A DNA stretch of 64,000 bases, from contig NZ_SRXU01000003.1 in assembly GCF_004792695.1 (NCBI RefSeq), positions 404,022 through 468,021 of the forward strand. The letters run 5' to 3'. Below, piece by piece: positions 34,122 through 42,124 of this stretch. This stretch comes from Sphingomonas naasensis. Its GTDB lineage: Bacteria > Pseudomonadota > Alphaproteobacteria > Sphingomonadales > Sphingomonadaceae. The notes under the pieces are model-generated. The model saw only the letters and a program-made list of their open reading frames with translations. It did no database searches and had not been told where the DNA came from. The number at the start of each line of letters is the position of its first letter. The stretch's first letter is position 1. Made by a program: the position numbers and the translations under genes.

Positions 34122-35414
34122 ATGGAGAAACTATTCGCGATTCTGTTGGCCGGCGTTGCGGTGCTGCCGATTCCGGCGGCGGCGCAGGTAATCGCGATCA
34201 ACCAGCCCGCCCAGACGCTGTCCGAGGGCAGGATCTCGACGCTCCCCGATGCCGCGCAGGCACCGTGGCGCGCCTATCTGCTGCGCTCCGAGGCGCAGCG
34301 CCGCGCCGACCGCGCCGCGCTTGCCGCCGAGCTCGCTCCCGGCCAGCCCGCCCCGCCCCCGCCCCAGGCGTTCGGCGGCGGCGAGAAGAGCATGCCGCTC
34401 GATCGCGACGCCAAATGGTATGCCTCGGCCGAAGCGCGCCACATGGCCGATACGATTGTGAGCTTCCAGACCCCGGCCGGCGGCTGGAGCAAGAATCAGA
34501 ACCGCGCCGGCGCGCCGCGCCTCCCCGGCCAGCGCTTCGCCAACGATGCCGAGACGATGGTCCAGGATCCGGCCAATTTCGATGCGCCGCAGGACCGGTT
34601 CTGGACCTTTGTCGGCACGCTCGACAATGGCGCGACCACCACCGAGATGCGCTTCCTCGCCCGCGTCGCCGCCGCGCTGCCGGGCGAAGCCGGCGCGCGC
34701 TACCGCCAGAGCTTCGTCGACGGGGTGCGCTATCTGCTCGCCGCGCAATATCCCAATGGCGGCTGGCCGCAAATCTGGCCGCTCGAAGGTGGCTTCCACG
34801 ACGGCATCACCTTCAACGACGACGCCGTCGCCAAGGCAGCGATGTTGCTCGAGGATGTCGCCGAGGAGCCCGCGCTGCGCTTCGTGCCCGAGCATCTGCG
34901 CGAGCAGGCGGCGCGCGCGGTCTCGGCGGGGGTCAAGGTGATCCTCGCCGCGCAGGTCCGCCAGAACGGCCGGCTCGCCGGCTGGCCGCAGCAGATCGAT
35001 CCGCTGACGCTCGAGCCGATCTCGGCGCGCAACTATGAGCCGCGCTCGATCGCCAGCGCCGAGACCACCGACATATTGCTGTTCCTGATGCGCCAGCGCG
35101 AGGCGACGCCCGAGATCCGCGCCGCGGTCGAAGGCGGCGTGGCATGGCTCAAGGCGAGCGCCGTGACCGATCATGCGTGGACGAAGACCCCCGAGGGCCG
35201 GAAGCTCATCCCGCAGCCGGGCGGCGGCCCGCTCTGGTCGCGCAACTATGACGTCGTCACCGGCAAGCCGATCTTCGGCGACAAGGATCGGACGATCCAT
35301 GCCGACGTCAACGGCATCTCGGTCGGCCGCCGCAACGGCTACAACTGGTGGGTGACCAACCCGCAGCACGCCCTCGACGCCTATCCTTCATGGGCGAAGA
35401 AGGTGTCGGGCTGA
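34122..35414 (+). CDS. Pectate lyase, polysaccharide lyase family 10 (paralog 2)
   Basis: A 430-residue exported PL10 enzyme with signal peptide 1-22. The start at 34122 is fixed by a GGAGAGG ribosome site; an in-frame TTG at 34050 lies in the promoter box. It matches the lyase at 18801-20099 along its whole length, with the same landmarks: VSFQTPAGGWSKNQNRAG, LLAAQYPNGGWPQIWPL, ITFNDDAV, ISARNYEPRSIASAET, WSRNYD and GRRNGYNWW. The two therefore arose by duplication and both appear intact. They lie 14 kb apart on opposite strands near the two ends of the pectin region. Reaction: beta-elimination of polygalacturonate in the periplasm or at the cell surface. Confidence 0.93.
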   Translation: MEKLFAILLAGVAVLPIPAAAQVIAINQPAQTLSEGRISTLPDAAQAPWRAYLLRSEAQRRADRAALAAELAPGQPAPPPPQAFGGGEKSMPLDRDAKWYASAEARHMADTIVSFQTPAGGWSKNQNRAGAPRLPGQRFANDAETMVQDPANFDAPQDRFWTFVGTLDNGATTTEMRFLARVAAALPGEAGARYRQSFVDGVRYLLAAQYPNGGWPQIWPLEGGFHDGITFNDDAVAKAAMLLEDVAEEPALRFVPEHLREQAARAVSAGVKVILAAQVRQNGRLAGWPQQIDPLTLEPISARNYEPRSIASAETTDILLFLMRQREATPEIRAAVEGGVAWLKASAVTDHAWTKTPEGRKLIPQPGGGPLWSRNYDVVTGKPIFGDKDRTIHADVNGISVGRRNGYNWWVTNPQHALDAYPSWAKKVSG

Positions 35415-35567
35415 CCCGAACCTGGCGGCGGCGCGGCGCGGCTGGACCGGGCGTCATCCGAGCGTCCGCGATCCGAAACGGGACTGCAACGATCGCGCCG
35501 CCAAACCGCAATAGCGTCCTCCTATTGGCGACTCCGCCGGCCATCTGGCCCGGGGGAGAAAACACAA

Positions 35568-38231
35568 ATGTCGCGATATTCCCGCCTGCTTCGGGCGACG
35601 CTGCCGTTCACCATGCTCGCGCTGGGCCTCGCGCCCGCCGCGCACGCGCAGACCAGCGGCGCCGCCGCCGATGAAACCGCGCCCAACCCCGCGGAGATGC
35701 AGAGCGAGGGCGACGAGGACGTCGTCATCACCGGGTCCTATGCCCGCAGCCTCGCCGCGGCGACCCAGACCAAGCGCGAGGCCGCGTTCGGCGTCGACTC
35801 GATCAATTCGACCGACATCGGCAAATTCCCGACCCAGAACGTCGCCGAGGCGCTCCAGCTCGTCACCGGCGTGGCGATCACCCGCCCGCGCGGCGAAGGC
35901 CTCTACGTCAGCGTCCGCGGGCTGGGGCCGCAGTTCCAGAACACGCTGCTCAACGGCCGCTCGGTGGCGATCAACGATCTGATCGAGAATGGCGGCGCCA
36001 ATGGCCGCCAGTTCCGCTTCGAGATGCTGCCCGCCGAGTTCGTCTCGCAGATCGACGTGGTCAAGACGCCGACCGCCGACATGACCGAGGGCGCGCTGGG
36101 CGGCAATATCGACGTCAAGACCTTCCACCCGCTCGACGTGGGCAACAAGACCACGCTCAACCTGCGCGGCACCTACACTTCGATGACCGAGAAGGTGAAG
36201 CCCAACGCCACGCTGCTCCACAGCGCCACCACCGGCGACGGCAGCTTCGGCATCCTCGCCGGAGCGCAATATTGGGCCAAGTCGGTCCGCAACGACCGCT
36301 GGTACAATACCGGCTGGACGCTCGACCGGTTCACTTCGGTGCTCGGCACCGGCTATTACACCCCGACGCGCACGCGTCCGACGATCGAGACCGAGGAGCG
36401 CAAGCGCGTCTCGGGGATCATCTCGGCGCAGTGGCGCCCCTCGCCCGAGCTCGAGACCACGCTCGACGTGCTCGGGACGCGGCTCGACGTCGCCTATGAC
36501 GAGTTCGGCCTCGACATCTATCCCGACGACACCAGCGTCGCGGGGCACCGCCCGGTGCTCGTCCCCGGATCGTACACGCTCGACGGCAACACCGTCGTCG
36601 CCGCGACGATCAACGACGTGCGCTTCATGGCGTCGCGCGAATACAGCCTCAACCGCCACGACCTCGTCAGCGTCGGCCTCAAGCAGGTGTGGAAGCCCGA
36701 GGGCTGGAATGTCTCGGCCAATTTCAACTGGTCCTATGCGCACAGCTTCCACCCCAGCTATGCCGAAGGCACGGTGCGCAGCCGCATGATGTTCTTCGCG
36801 CCGCTGACCTATGACGCGTCGGGCGGCTACAAGGTGATCCCGACCTTCACCACCCCGGTCGACCCGACCGCTGCCGCCAACTATGTCATCTATCCGTTCA
36901 ACATCGCGCCCAAGAACAGCAAGGACTGGGACTGGTATGCCCGGCTCGACGTCGGCCACGACATGGACGGCTTCCTCAGCAAGATCGCCGCGGGCGGCGA
37001 ATATCACTGGCGCAAGCGTGACTATTGGCGCCGCGATTTCACCGTCAACCCGGGCCAGCAGCCGGTGACCAGCTTCGTGCCGAACGGCATCGAGCAGCTT
37101 CCGTACGACGATTTCCTGAGCGACGTTCCGGGCAACGCGCCACGCAGCTGGCTCGTCCCGATCACCAGCGTGTTCTACGACAAGATGTTCACCGACGCGG
37201 TGGCCAACGCGCCGCTCGCCCCGGGCGATCTGCGCGCCTCCTATGTGGTGAGCGAGAAGACCGCGAGCGCCTATGTCCGCGCCGACTATGCCTTCCCGCT
37301 GGGCGGCATCGACGTGACCGGCAATATCGGGGTGCGCTACGTCCACACCGATCAGGTGGCGAGCGGCACGTTGACGATCGGCACCGCGCCGACTCCGGCG
37401 AGCTTCCCCAAGACCTTCAACAACTGGCTACCCAGCTTCAACCTGCGCGCCGAGCTGAGCCCGACCCTGGTCGCCCGCCTCGCCGCCAGCCGCGTGCTCA
37501 CCCGGCCCAACGTGACCCAGAGCGCCCCGCAGATCAGCGTGTCGACCGACGCGCCGACCGGAAGCGGCGGCAACCCCGAGCTGGTGCCGTTCCTCGCCTC
37601 CCAGTTCGACGGCTCGCTGGAATGGTATTTCAACCGCAAGGGCTCGCTCACCGCGGCGCTGTTCTACAAGGCGATGGACAATTACATCACCGCGCAGAAC
37701 ATCAACGTCGAGATCCCCGGCCGCGGCACGATCCTGTTGAGCACGCAGGTCAATGGCGGCGATGCCAAGGTCTATGGCGCCGAGGCGGCGTACAACCAGG
37801 TGTTCACCTTCCTGCCCAAGCCGCTCGACGGCCTCGGCTTCCAGGCGTCGTACACCCACACCTCGGTGCGGGCGAGCTACACGGCCGGTGCGCGCACGAT
37901 CAAGGATCAGCTGATCGGCCTGTCGAAGAACAGCTTCAACCTTGTCGGCTTCTATGATTACGGCCCGGTATCGGCGCGGCTGTCCTATACGTGGCGCGAC
38001 AAATATCTGTCGGGCACCGGCAGCACCACCCAGACTCCGAGCTATATCGACGCGTTCGGCTCGCTCGACGGCAACCTCTCGTTCCGCCTGACCGACAAGA
38101 CGATGCTGAGCGTCGAGGCGATCAACATCGCGGGCGCGCGGCAATATAGCTACAGCGACGATCCGCTGCGCTTCAACGAGATCCATTATTGGGGCCGGAC
38201 CGTGTTGTTCGGCATCCGGACGGAGTTCTGA
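35568..38231 (+). CDS. TonB-dependent receptor coupled to PI-PLC
   Basis: An 887-residue receptor with signal peptide 1-27 (ending AHAQ), a TonB-box-like DVVITGSYARS, a plug (INSTDIGKFPTQNVAEALQL, then VSVRGLGPQFQNTLLNGR) and a barrel ending TVLFGIRTEF. A GGGGGAG ribosome site precedes the ATG. Its stop overlaps the start of the phospholipase gene by one base (TGATG), so the two are translated together. The pairing suggests that the imported ligand is a product of that enzyme, or a substrate delivered to it, rather than a pectin fragment. Confidence 0.92.
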   Translation: MSRYSRLLRATLPFTMLALGLAPAAHAQTSGAAADETAPNPAEMQSEGDEDVVITGSYARSLAAATQTKREAAFGVDSINSTDIGKFPTQNVAEALQLVTGVAITRPRGEGLYVSVRGLGPQFQNTLLNGRSVAINDLIENGGANGRQFRFEMLPAEFVSQIDVVKTPTADMTEGALGGNIDVKTFHPLDVGNKTTLNLRGTYTSMTEKVKPNATLLHSATTGDGSFGILAGAQYWAKSVRNDRWYNTGWTLDRFTSVLGTGYYTPTRTRPTIETEERKRVSGIISAQWRPSPELETTLDVLGTRLDVAYDEFGLDIYPDDTSVAGHRPVLVPGSYTLDGNTVVAATINDVRFMASREYSLNRHDLVSVGLKQVWKPEGWNVSANFNWSYAHSFHPSYAEGTVRSRMMFFAPLTYDASGGYKVIPTFTTPVDPTAAANYVIYPFNIAPKNSKDWDWYARLDVGHDMDGFLSKIAAGGEYHWRKRDYWRRDFTVNPGQQPVTSFVPNGIEQLPYDDFLSDVPGNAPRSWLVPITSVFYDKMFTDAVANAPLAPGDLRASYVVSEKTASAYVRADYAFPLGGIDVTGNIGVRYVHTDQVASGTLTIGTAPTPASFPKTFNNWLPSFNLRAELSPTLVARLAASRVLTRPNVTQSAPQISVSTDAPTGSGGNPELVPFLASQFDGSLEWYFNRKGSLTAALFYKAMDNYITAQNINVEIPGRGTILLSTQVNGGDAKVYGAEAAYNQVFTFLPKPLDGLGFQASYTHTSVRASYTAGARTIKDQLIGLSKNSFNLVGFYDYGPVSARLSYTWRDKYLSGTGSTTQTPSYIDAFGSLDGNLSFRLTDKTMLSVEAINIAGARQYSYSDDPLRFNEIHYWGRTVLFGIRTEF

Positions 38232-39322
38232 TGATCAAGACGATCCTCACCACCGCCGCGCTGGCTCTGACCAGCGCGGCGGCAACGCCGCAGGCGATGA
38301 ACGACATCCAGGTCGTCGGCTCGCACAACAGCTTCAAGGCGCGCATCCCCGCGGCGGTGATGGCCAGGATCCGCGCAGCCGATGCCCAATCGGCCGACGG
38401 GCTCGATTACTACCACGTCCCGCTGACGCGGCAGCTCGACGCGGGCGTGCGCCAGCTCGAGCTCGACGTCTTCGCCGATCCCGAGGGCGGGCGTTACGCC
38501 GATCCGAAGGGCGAGGCGCTGGCCCAGGCGGCCGGAGAGCATACCGGCTTCGATCGCGCGGCGATGCGCAAGCCGGGGTTCAAGGTCTTCCACATCCCCG
38601 ATATCGACTATCTGAGCAGCTGCCCGACGCTGGCGGGCTGCCTCGGCGAGATCGACCGCTGGTCGCGCGCGCATCCCGATCATCTGCCGATCATGATCAC
38701 GATCAACGCCGCCGACACGCCCTCAAGCCGGCCGGGGATCACCAGCCCGTTGTCGCTGGCCGACAAGCCGCTGCTCGACGCGCTGGACGGCGAGATCCGT
38801 TCGGGGCTGCCGGGCAAGCGGCTAATCACGCCGGACGAGGTGCGCGGTGCCGCACCGACGCTGCGCGAGGCAGTGCGGAGCCGCGGCTGGCCGGCCTTGT
38901 CGGCGGCACGCGGGCGGATCTTCATCCTGCTCGATGTGCGCGCGGCCGTGTCGGACGTCTATCGTGCGGAGCATCCCTCGCTCGCCGAGCGGGCGATGTT
39001 CGGCTGGTATCCCGACGATCAGCCCGAGGCGGCGATCCAGATCGTCCAGGACCCGCTGGTCGATGGCGACAAGATTCGGCGCTGGGTGACCGAAGGGATG
39101 ATCGTGCGGACCCGCACCGACGCCAATACGGCCGAGGCCCGCACCCGTGACCATGCCAAGGCCCGCGCTGCGATGGCGAGCGGGGCGCAGGCGGTGAGCA
39201 CCGATTATTATCCCGGCGCGCCCGACCCGCTGCACCTCGGCTTCGTCGTGACCTTGCCCAAGGGGGCGATGGCGCGGTGCAGTCCGGTCCGGGTGCCGGC
39301 GGGTTGCCGGCTGCGCCCCTGA
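38231..39322 (+). CDS. Exported Ca2+-dependent phosphatidylinositol-specific phospholipase C-like protein
   Basis: A 363-residue protein with a signal peptide (1-18, LTTAALALTSAAA). The PI-PLC-like TIM barrel carries IQVVGSHNSFKARIP (first catalytic histidine and following Asn), LTRQLDAGVRQLELDVFAD (metal-site Glu and Asp), KVFHIPDIDY (second histidine) and a C-terminal QAVSTDYY. These match the calcium-dependent phosphoinositide phospholipase C1 family, found in soil bacteria. Such enzymes cleave phosphatidylinositol or related phosphodiesters; activity on plant membrane lipids or inositol conjugates is possible. It overlaps the TonB receptor stop by one base. Confidence 0.85.
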   Translation: MIKTILTTAALALTSAAATPQAMNDIQVVGSHNSFKARIPAAVMARIRAADAQSADGLDYYHVPLTRQLDAGVRQLELDVFADPEGGRYADPKGEALAQAAGEHTGFDRAAMRKPGFKVFHIPDIDYLSSCPTLAGCLGEIDRWSRAHPDHLPIMITINAADTPSSRPGITSPLSLADKPLLDALDGEIRSGLPGKRLITPDEVRGAAPTLREAVRSRGWPALSAARGRIFILLDVRAAVSDVYRAEHPSLAERAMFGWYPDDQPEAAIQIVQDPLVDGDKIRRWVTEGMIVRTRTDANTAEARTRDHAKARAAMASGAQAVSTDYYPGAPDPLHLGFVVTLPKGAMARCSPVRVPAGCRLRP

Positions 39323-39381
39323 AGGCCCGGATTCGCGGTCTTCACAGGATTCCTTAAGCCCTTTGGGCGCATCGCGGTGCG

Positions 39382-40656
39382 ATGGCTCGTCCGCGTTCCG
39401 GCAACCTCATGGCCCTGGATCTGCTGCGCTTCGGCTGCGCGCTGATGGTCCTCGCCTTCCATTGGGGCAACGGCTTCGCGTTCCGCCCGCCGCCGGGCGG
39501 GCAGGCGTTGCTCGCCGGCATGCCGGTCGATGCCGGCTGGGCGCCCCTCGTCAATTCGGGCTGGATCGGCGTCGAGCTGTTTTTCGTGGTGTCCGGTTTC
39601 GTGATCGCATGGTCGGCCGAGGGATCGGGCGCCGCGGCGTTCGCGAGGCGTCGTTTCCTCCGGCTGGTGCCGGCGGCGTGGCTCTGCGCCTCGATGACCG
39701 CCGCGGCGCTGCTCGCTTTCGACGCGCTCGCGCCGGGAACAACGATCGCGCTGTGGCTGGGGTCGCTGCTGTTCTGGCCGATGTTCGGGATCGACCCGAG
39801 CTATTGGACGCTGGCGATCGAAGTGAATTTCTACCTGCTCGTCGCGCTGTCGCTGCGCGGCGGATCGACGCTCGCGCGGATCGAGCGCGTCGGGACGCTG
39901 CTCGGCGTCGCGAGCGCTCTCTACTGGATCGCCGGCTATGTCGCGCCAGTCCCGCCGGCGACCGATCGGATCGTGCAGCTCACGCTCCTGCCGCATGGCT
40001 GCTTCTTCGCGCTCGGCATCCTGATCCGGTCCCGGCAGCAACTGGGGCCGCGATCTTTGTGGTGGCTGTATCTCGCCCCTGCCTGCGCGGCGGCGCTGAT
40101 CGAGATCGAGGCTCATCGCGTCGTGATGAACGGGAACAGCCCGGTCTGGCTTCCACCGCTGCTGCTGTTCGCGTGCGGTCTACTGCCGATCCTGCTCGCC
40201 GAGAAGCTCCAGCCATGGCTCGCGCGCCATGCCCGGGCTTCGCACGCGGCGACGCTCGGCCTGATGACCTATCCGCTCTATCTGCTGCATCAGGAGCTCG
40301 GCGCTCTCTCCATCGGCGGCATGCTCCATCTGGGCGCGCGCTATTGGCCCGCCGCCGCGCTTGCGTTCGTCGCGATGCTGGTGCTGACCTGGGCGGTCGT
40401 CCGCTTCGGCGAGCCGCCGTTGCGCAGCCTGCTCAAGCGCTGGCTCGACAAGCGCGCACCGGGTTCAGACGAGAAGACTGGCTGGGGCGGCAGGATTTTG
40501 CACCAGCATTTTTGTCCTAAGCCATTTCAATTGCTTACGTCATCGCTGGCGCCGCAAGTTTTGCGATTCTGTAGCAAACCTGTGGTGTTCGCAAGGCCCC
40601 ATCCTCAATGGCCGCTAGTGGGCCGATTGCGGGCTGGCACCTTTTGCGACCGCTAG
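39382..40656 (+). CDS. Acyltransferase 3 family membrane protein with island-derived C-terminus
   Basis: An integral membrane acyltransferase of the OatA/OafA type (424 residues as the frame now reads). Landmarks are LDLLRFGCALMVLAFHW (catalytic His), SGWIGVELFFVVSGFVIAWS, FARRRFLRLVPAAW and SYWTLAIEVNFYLLVAL, with about ten membrane helices ending near FGEPPLRSLLKRWL. These enzymes O-acylate sugars, peptidoglycan or lipids; the acceptor is unknown. The gene runs into the tRNA-Gln att site at 40479. Continued into the tRNA as it stands at the other end of the island, the frame would stop four codons after the shared repeat. It now reads 53 more codons into island DNA. No strong ribosome site is seen before the ATG. 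Confidence 0.85.
   Translation: MARPRSGNLMALDLLRFGCALMVLAFHWGNGFAFRPPPGGQALLAGMPVDAGWAPLVNSGWIGVELFFVVSGFVIAWSAEGSGAAAFARRRFLRLVPAAWLCASMTAAALLAFDALAPGTTIALWLGSLLFWPMFGIDPSYWTLAIEVNFYLLVALSLRGGSTLARIERVGTLLGVASALYWIAGYVAPVPPATDRIVQLTLLPHGCFFALGILIRSRQQLGPRSLWWLYLAPACAAALIEIEAHRVVMNGNSPVWLPPLLLFACGLLPILLAEKLQPWLARHARASHAATLGLMTYPLYLLHQELGALSIGGMLHLGARYWPAAALAFVAMLVLTWAVVRFGEPPLRSLLKRWLDKRAPGSDEKTGWGGRILHQHFCPKPFQLLTSSLAPQVLRFCSKPVVFARPHPQWPLVGRLRAGTFCDR
40479..40497. repeat. Left attachment site (19-bp direct repeat of the tRNA-Gln 3' end)
   Basis: TGGCTGGGGCGGCAGGATT is identical to 43934-43952, the last 19 bases (with CCA) of the tRNA-Gln gene. It marks the far end of the integrated element and lies in the 3' part of the acyltransferase frame. 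Confidence 0.88.
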
Positions 40657-40742
40657 CGGCGAAAGCTGATGGGGTGGACGCCCCCCGACGGCATCGATGT
40701 GCCAAAGTGGAGGTGTTGAAACACCACTTGAGGGAGGCGTCC

Positions 40743-41100
40743 GTGTCGGAAGTTACCACAATCGGTCTGGATATCGCCAAGAACGTTTTTCATGCCCGTG
40801 GCGCTGATGAGCGCGGCGCGGTGGTGTTCAGCCGGAAGCTGAGTCGCGGCAAGCTGCTCGACTTCTTCGCCGCACAGCCACGATGCGTGGTGGCGCTGGA
40901 GGCATGCGGCGGCGCGCATCATTGGTCGCGCGAGCTGCAAGCGATGGGTCACGAAGTGCGCCTGATCCCGCCGGCATACGTGAAGCCCTTCGTGAAACGA
41001 CACAAGAACGATGCGATCGACGCGGAGGCAATCTGCGAGGCGGCGCAGCGACCTGACATGCGCTTCGTAGCGGTGAAGAGTGAGGAGCAGCAGGCGGCGG
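40743..41100 (+). pseudogene. IS110-family transposase, N-terminal fragment
   Basis: From a GTG at 40743, about 118 codons match the N-terminal DEDD domain of IS110-type transposases: TTIGLDIAKNVFHARG (first Asp), VVALEACGGAHHWSRELQ (Glu) and HKNDAIDAEAICEAA (Asp pair), ending at VKSEEQQA. At about 41100 the similarity stops and the sequence becomes the antisense of the nuclease gene. The C-terminal Ser-containing domain is missing, so the transposase is dead. The frame stays open further only by chance. Confidence 0.82.
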
Positions 41101-41828
41101 GGCTGGGCGAGCAGATGCTCGCGGAAGAGCTGTTCGAACATCGGCAGGCGCAACGCGGCCGAGGCCGGTTCCTTGTAGAGACCCGACGAATGGGCAAGGT
41201 CGGAACAGGTATCGGCGGGGTCACCAGGCCGGGATTCCGACAGAGCCTCGCTATACTTGATCTCGAAGGCGAGCAGCCCGCGTTTCCCGTCGCGCCGTTC
41301 ATAGGCGATGGCGACGTCGAACGCGGTGCGGTCGTTGGTCAGGGCCGGGTCCATGCGCCCGGGCGAATGCTCGAAGGCAACGTGAAGAGCCTTGGCGATA
41401 TCGGCATTGGGCAGCAGGTGGCGCAGCACAGGAAGCGCCAGGTCGGGGCGCAGGCGCAGCGGCCCGAAAAGGTTGAATGCCAACGGCTGGGAGGAGAGCA
41501 GGTTAATGAGCAGGCGCTGGACCGCGATCAGGGCGCCGGGCTCGCGATAGGCGATCTCGTGACGGGCGAGATGAGCCAAGCTCGGCGACATGAAGTTACG
41601 GCCGGCCTGGGCATCGGCCTCGGCCAGCAATGAACCTAGGCGCCGCTTGCCGCCGCGGCGGGTGGTATGGTTGCCGGGGGCAAGGCCTTGGCTATTGCGC
41701 CACAAAGCCTGCAGCAGCCGGGCGCAGGCGCGGAAGCGCGTGTCGCCGCTTTCATGAACATGGTGCTCGCGCAGGATCTTGGCGGGAATGATCGGCAACG
41801 GCGCACTAGCGCGGGGCAAATGTCGCAT
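41100..41828 (-). pseudogene. PGN_0703-family putative restriction endonuclease, 3'-truncated
   Basis: From the ATG at 41828 (AGGGAGC ribosome site) the protein reads LINLLSSQPLAFNLFGPLRL, then FEHSPGRMDPALTNDRTAFD, LLAFEIKYSEALSE and FEQLFREHLLAQ. This matches the PGN_0703-like PD-(D/E)XK nucleases. The Asp of TAFD and the EIK motif form the expected metal site. The match ends at about 41100, where the IS110 fragment begins on the other strand, so the last hundred or so residues of the family are lost. An upstream frame extension is low-complexity and is not part of the gene. It is likely a decayed defence gene of the island; residual activity is doubtful. Confidence 0.7.
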
Positions 41829-41929
41829 ATGAAGCTCCCTGTTGACGCAGAAAGGTTCATTGACGACCTCTAGAAATTGCGCCCCTCTTCGGGCCACGGG
41901 TCTCGGGAAGCGCGTACGAATATAAGGGC

Positions 41930-42066
41930 GAAGTATAGAATTTGTGGAGATAGGTAGAGTAGGAAGGATGTTGGGGTAGAGGTTAGGGAAGGAAGGTATG
42001 TGCGTAGGAAGGTAGATGAAGGTGAGGAAAGAGGTAAAGAGGGATAAGGGGGTAATATAGATAGGG
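41930..42066. other. 137-nt tract almost without C on the + strand
   Basis: Between 41930 and 42066 there is a single C (42003) on the + strand. Positions 41941-42000 hold 28 G and no C, which is extreme for a GC-rich genome. The complementary strand is thus G-free and C-rich. It lies between the 3' end of the integrase gene and the 5' end of the nuclease gene, both transcribed on the minus strand. A minus-strand RNA would be unstructured, C-rich and G-poor, as in Rho-utilisation sites. No exact repeat unit is seen, though GGAAGG, GGTAGA and AGAGG recur. Confidence 0.75.
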
Positions 42067-42124
42067 CTAAACACAGCCGATCCACAGCCTATTGCGCGCT
42101 AACTCCTCCAGCGTTTGTCTTCTC

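Noticed and set aside
41829..42074. N-terminal extension of the nuclease gene through the C-less tract
   Set aside because: The extension is low-complexity Ser/Thr/Pro/Ile-rich sequence that only reflects the base composition; the ATG at 41828 has its own ribosome site.
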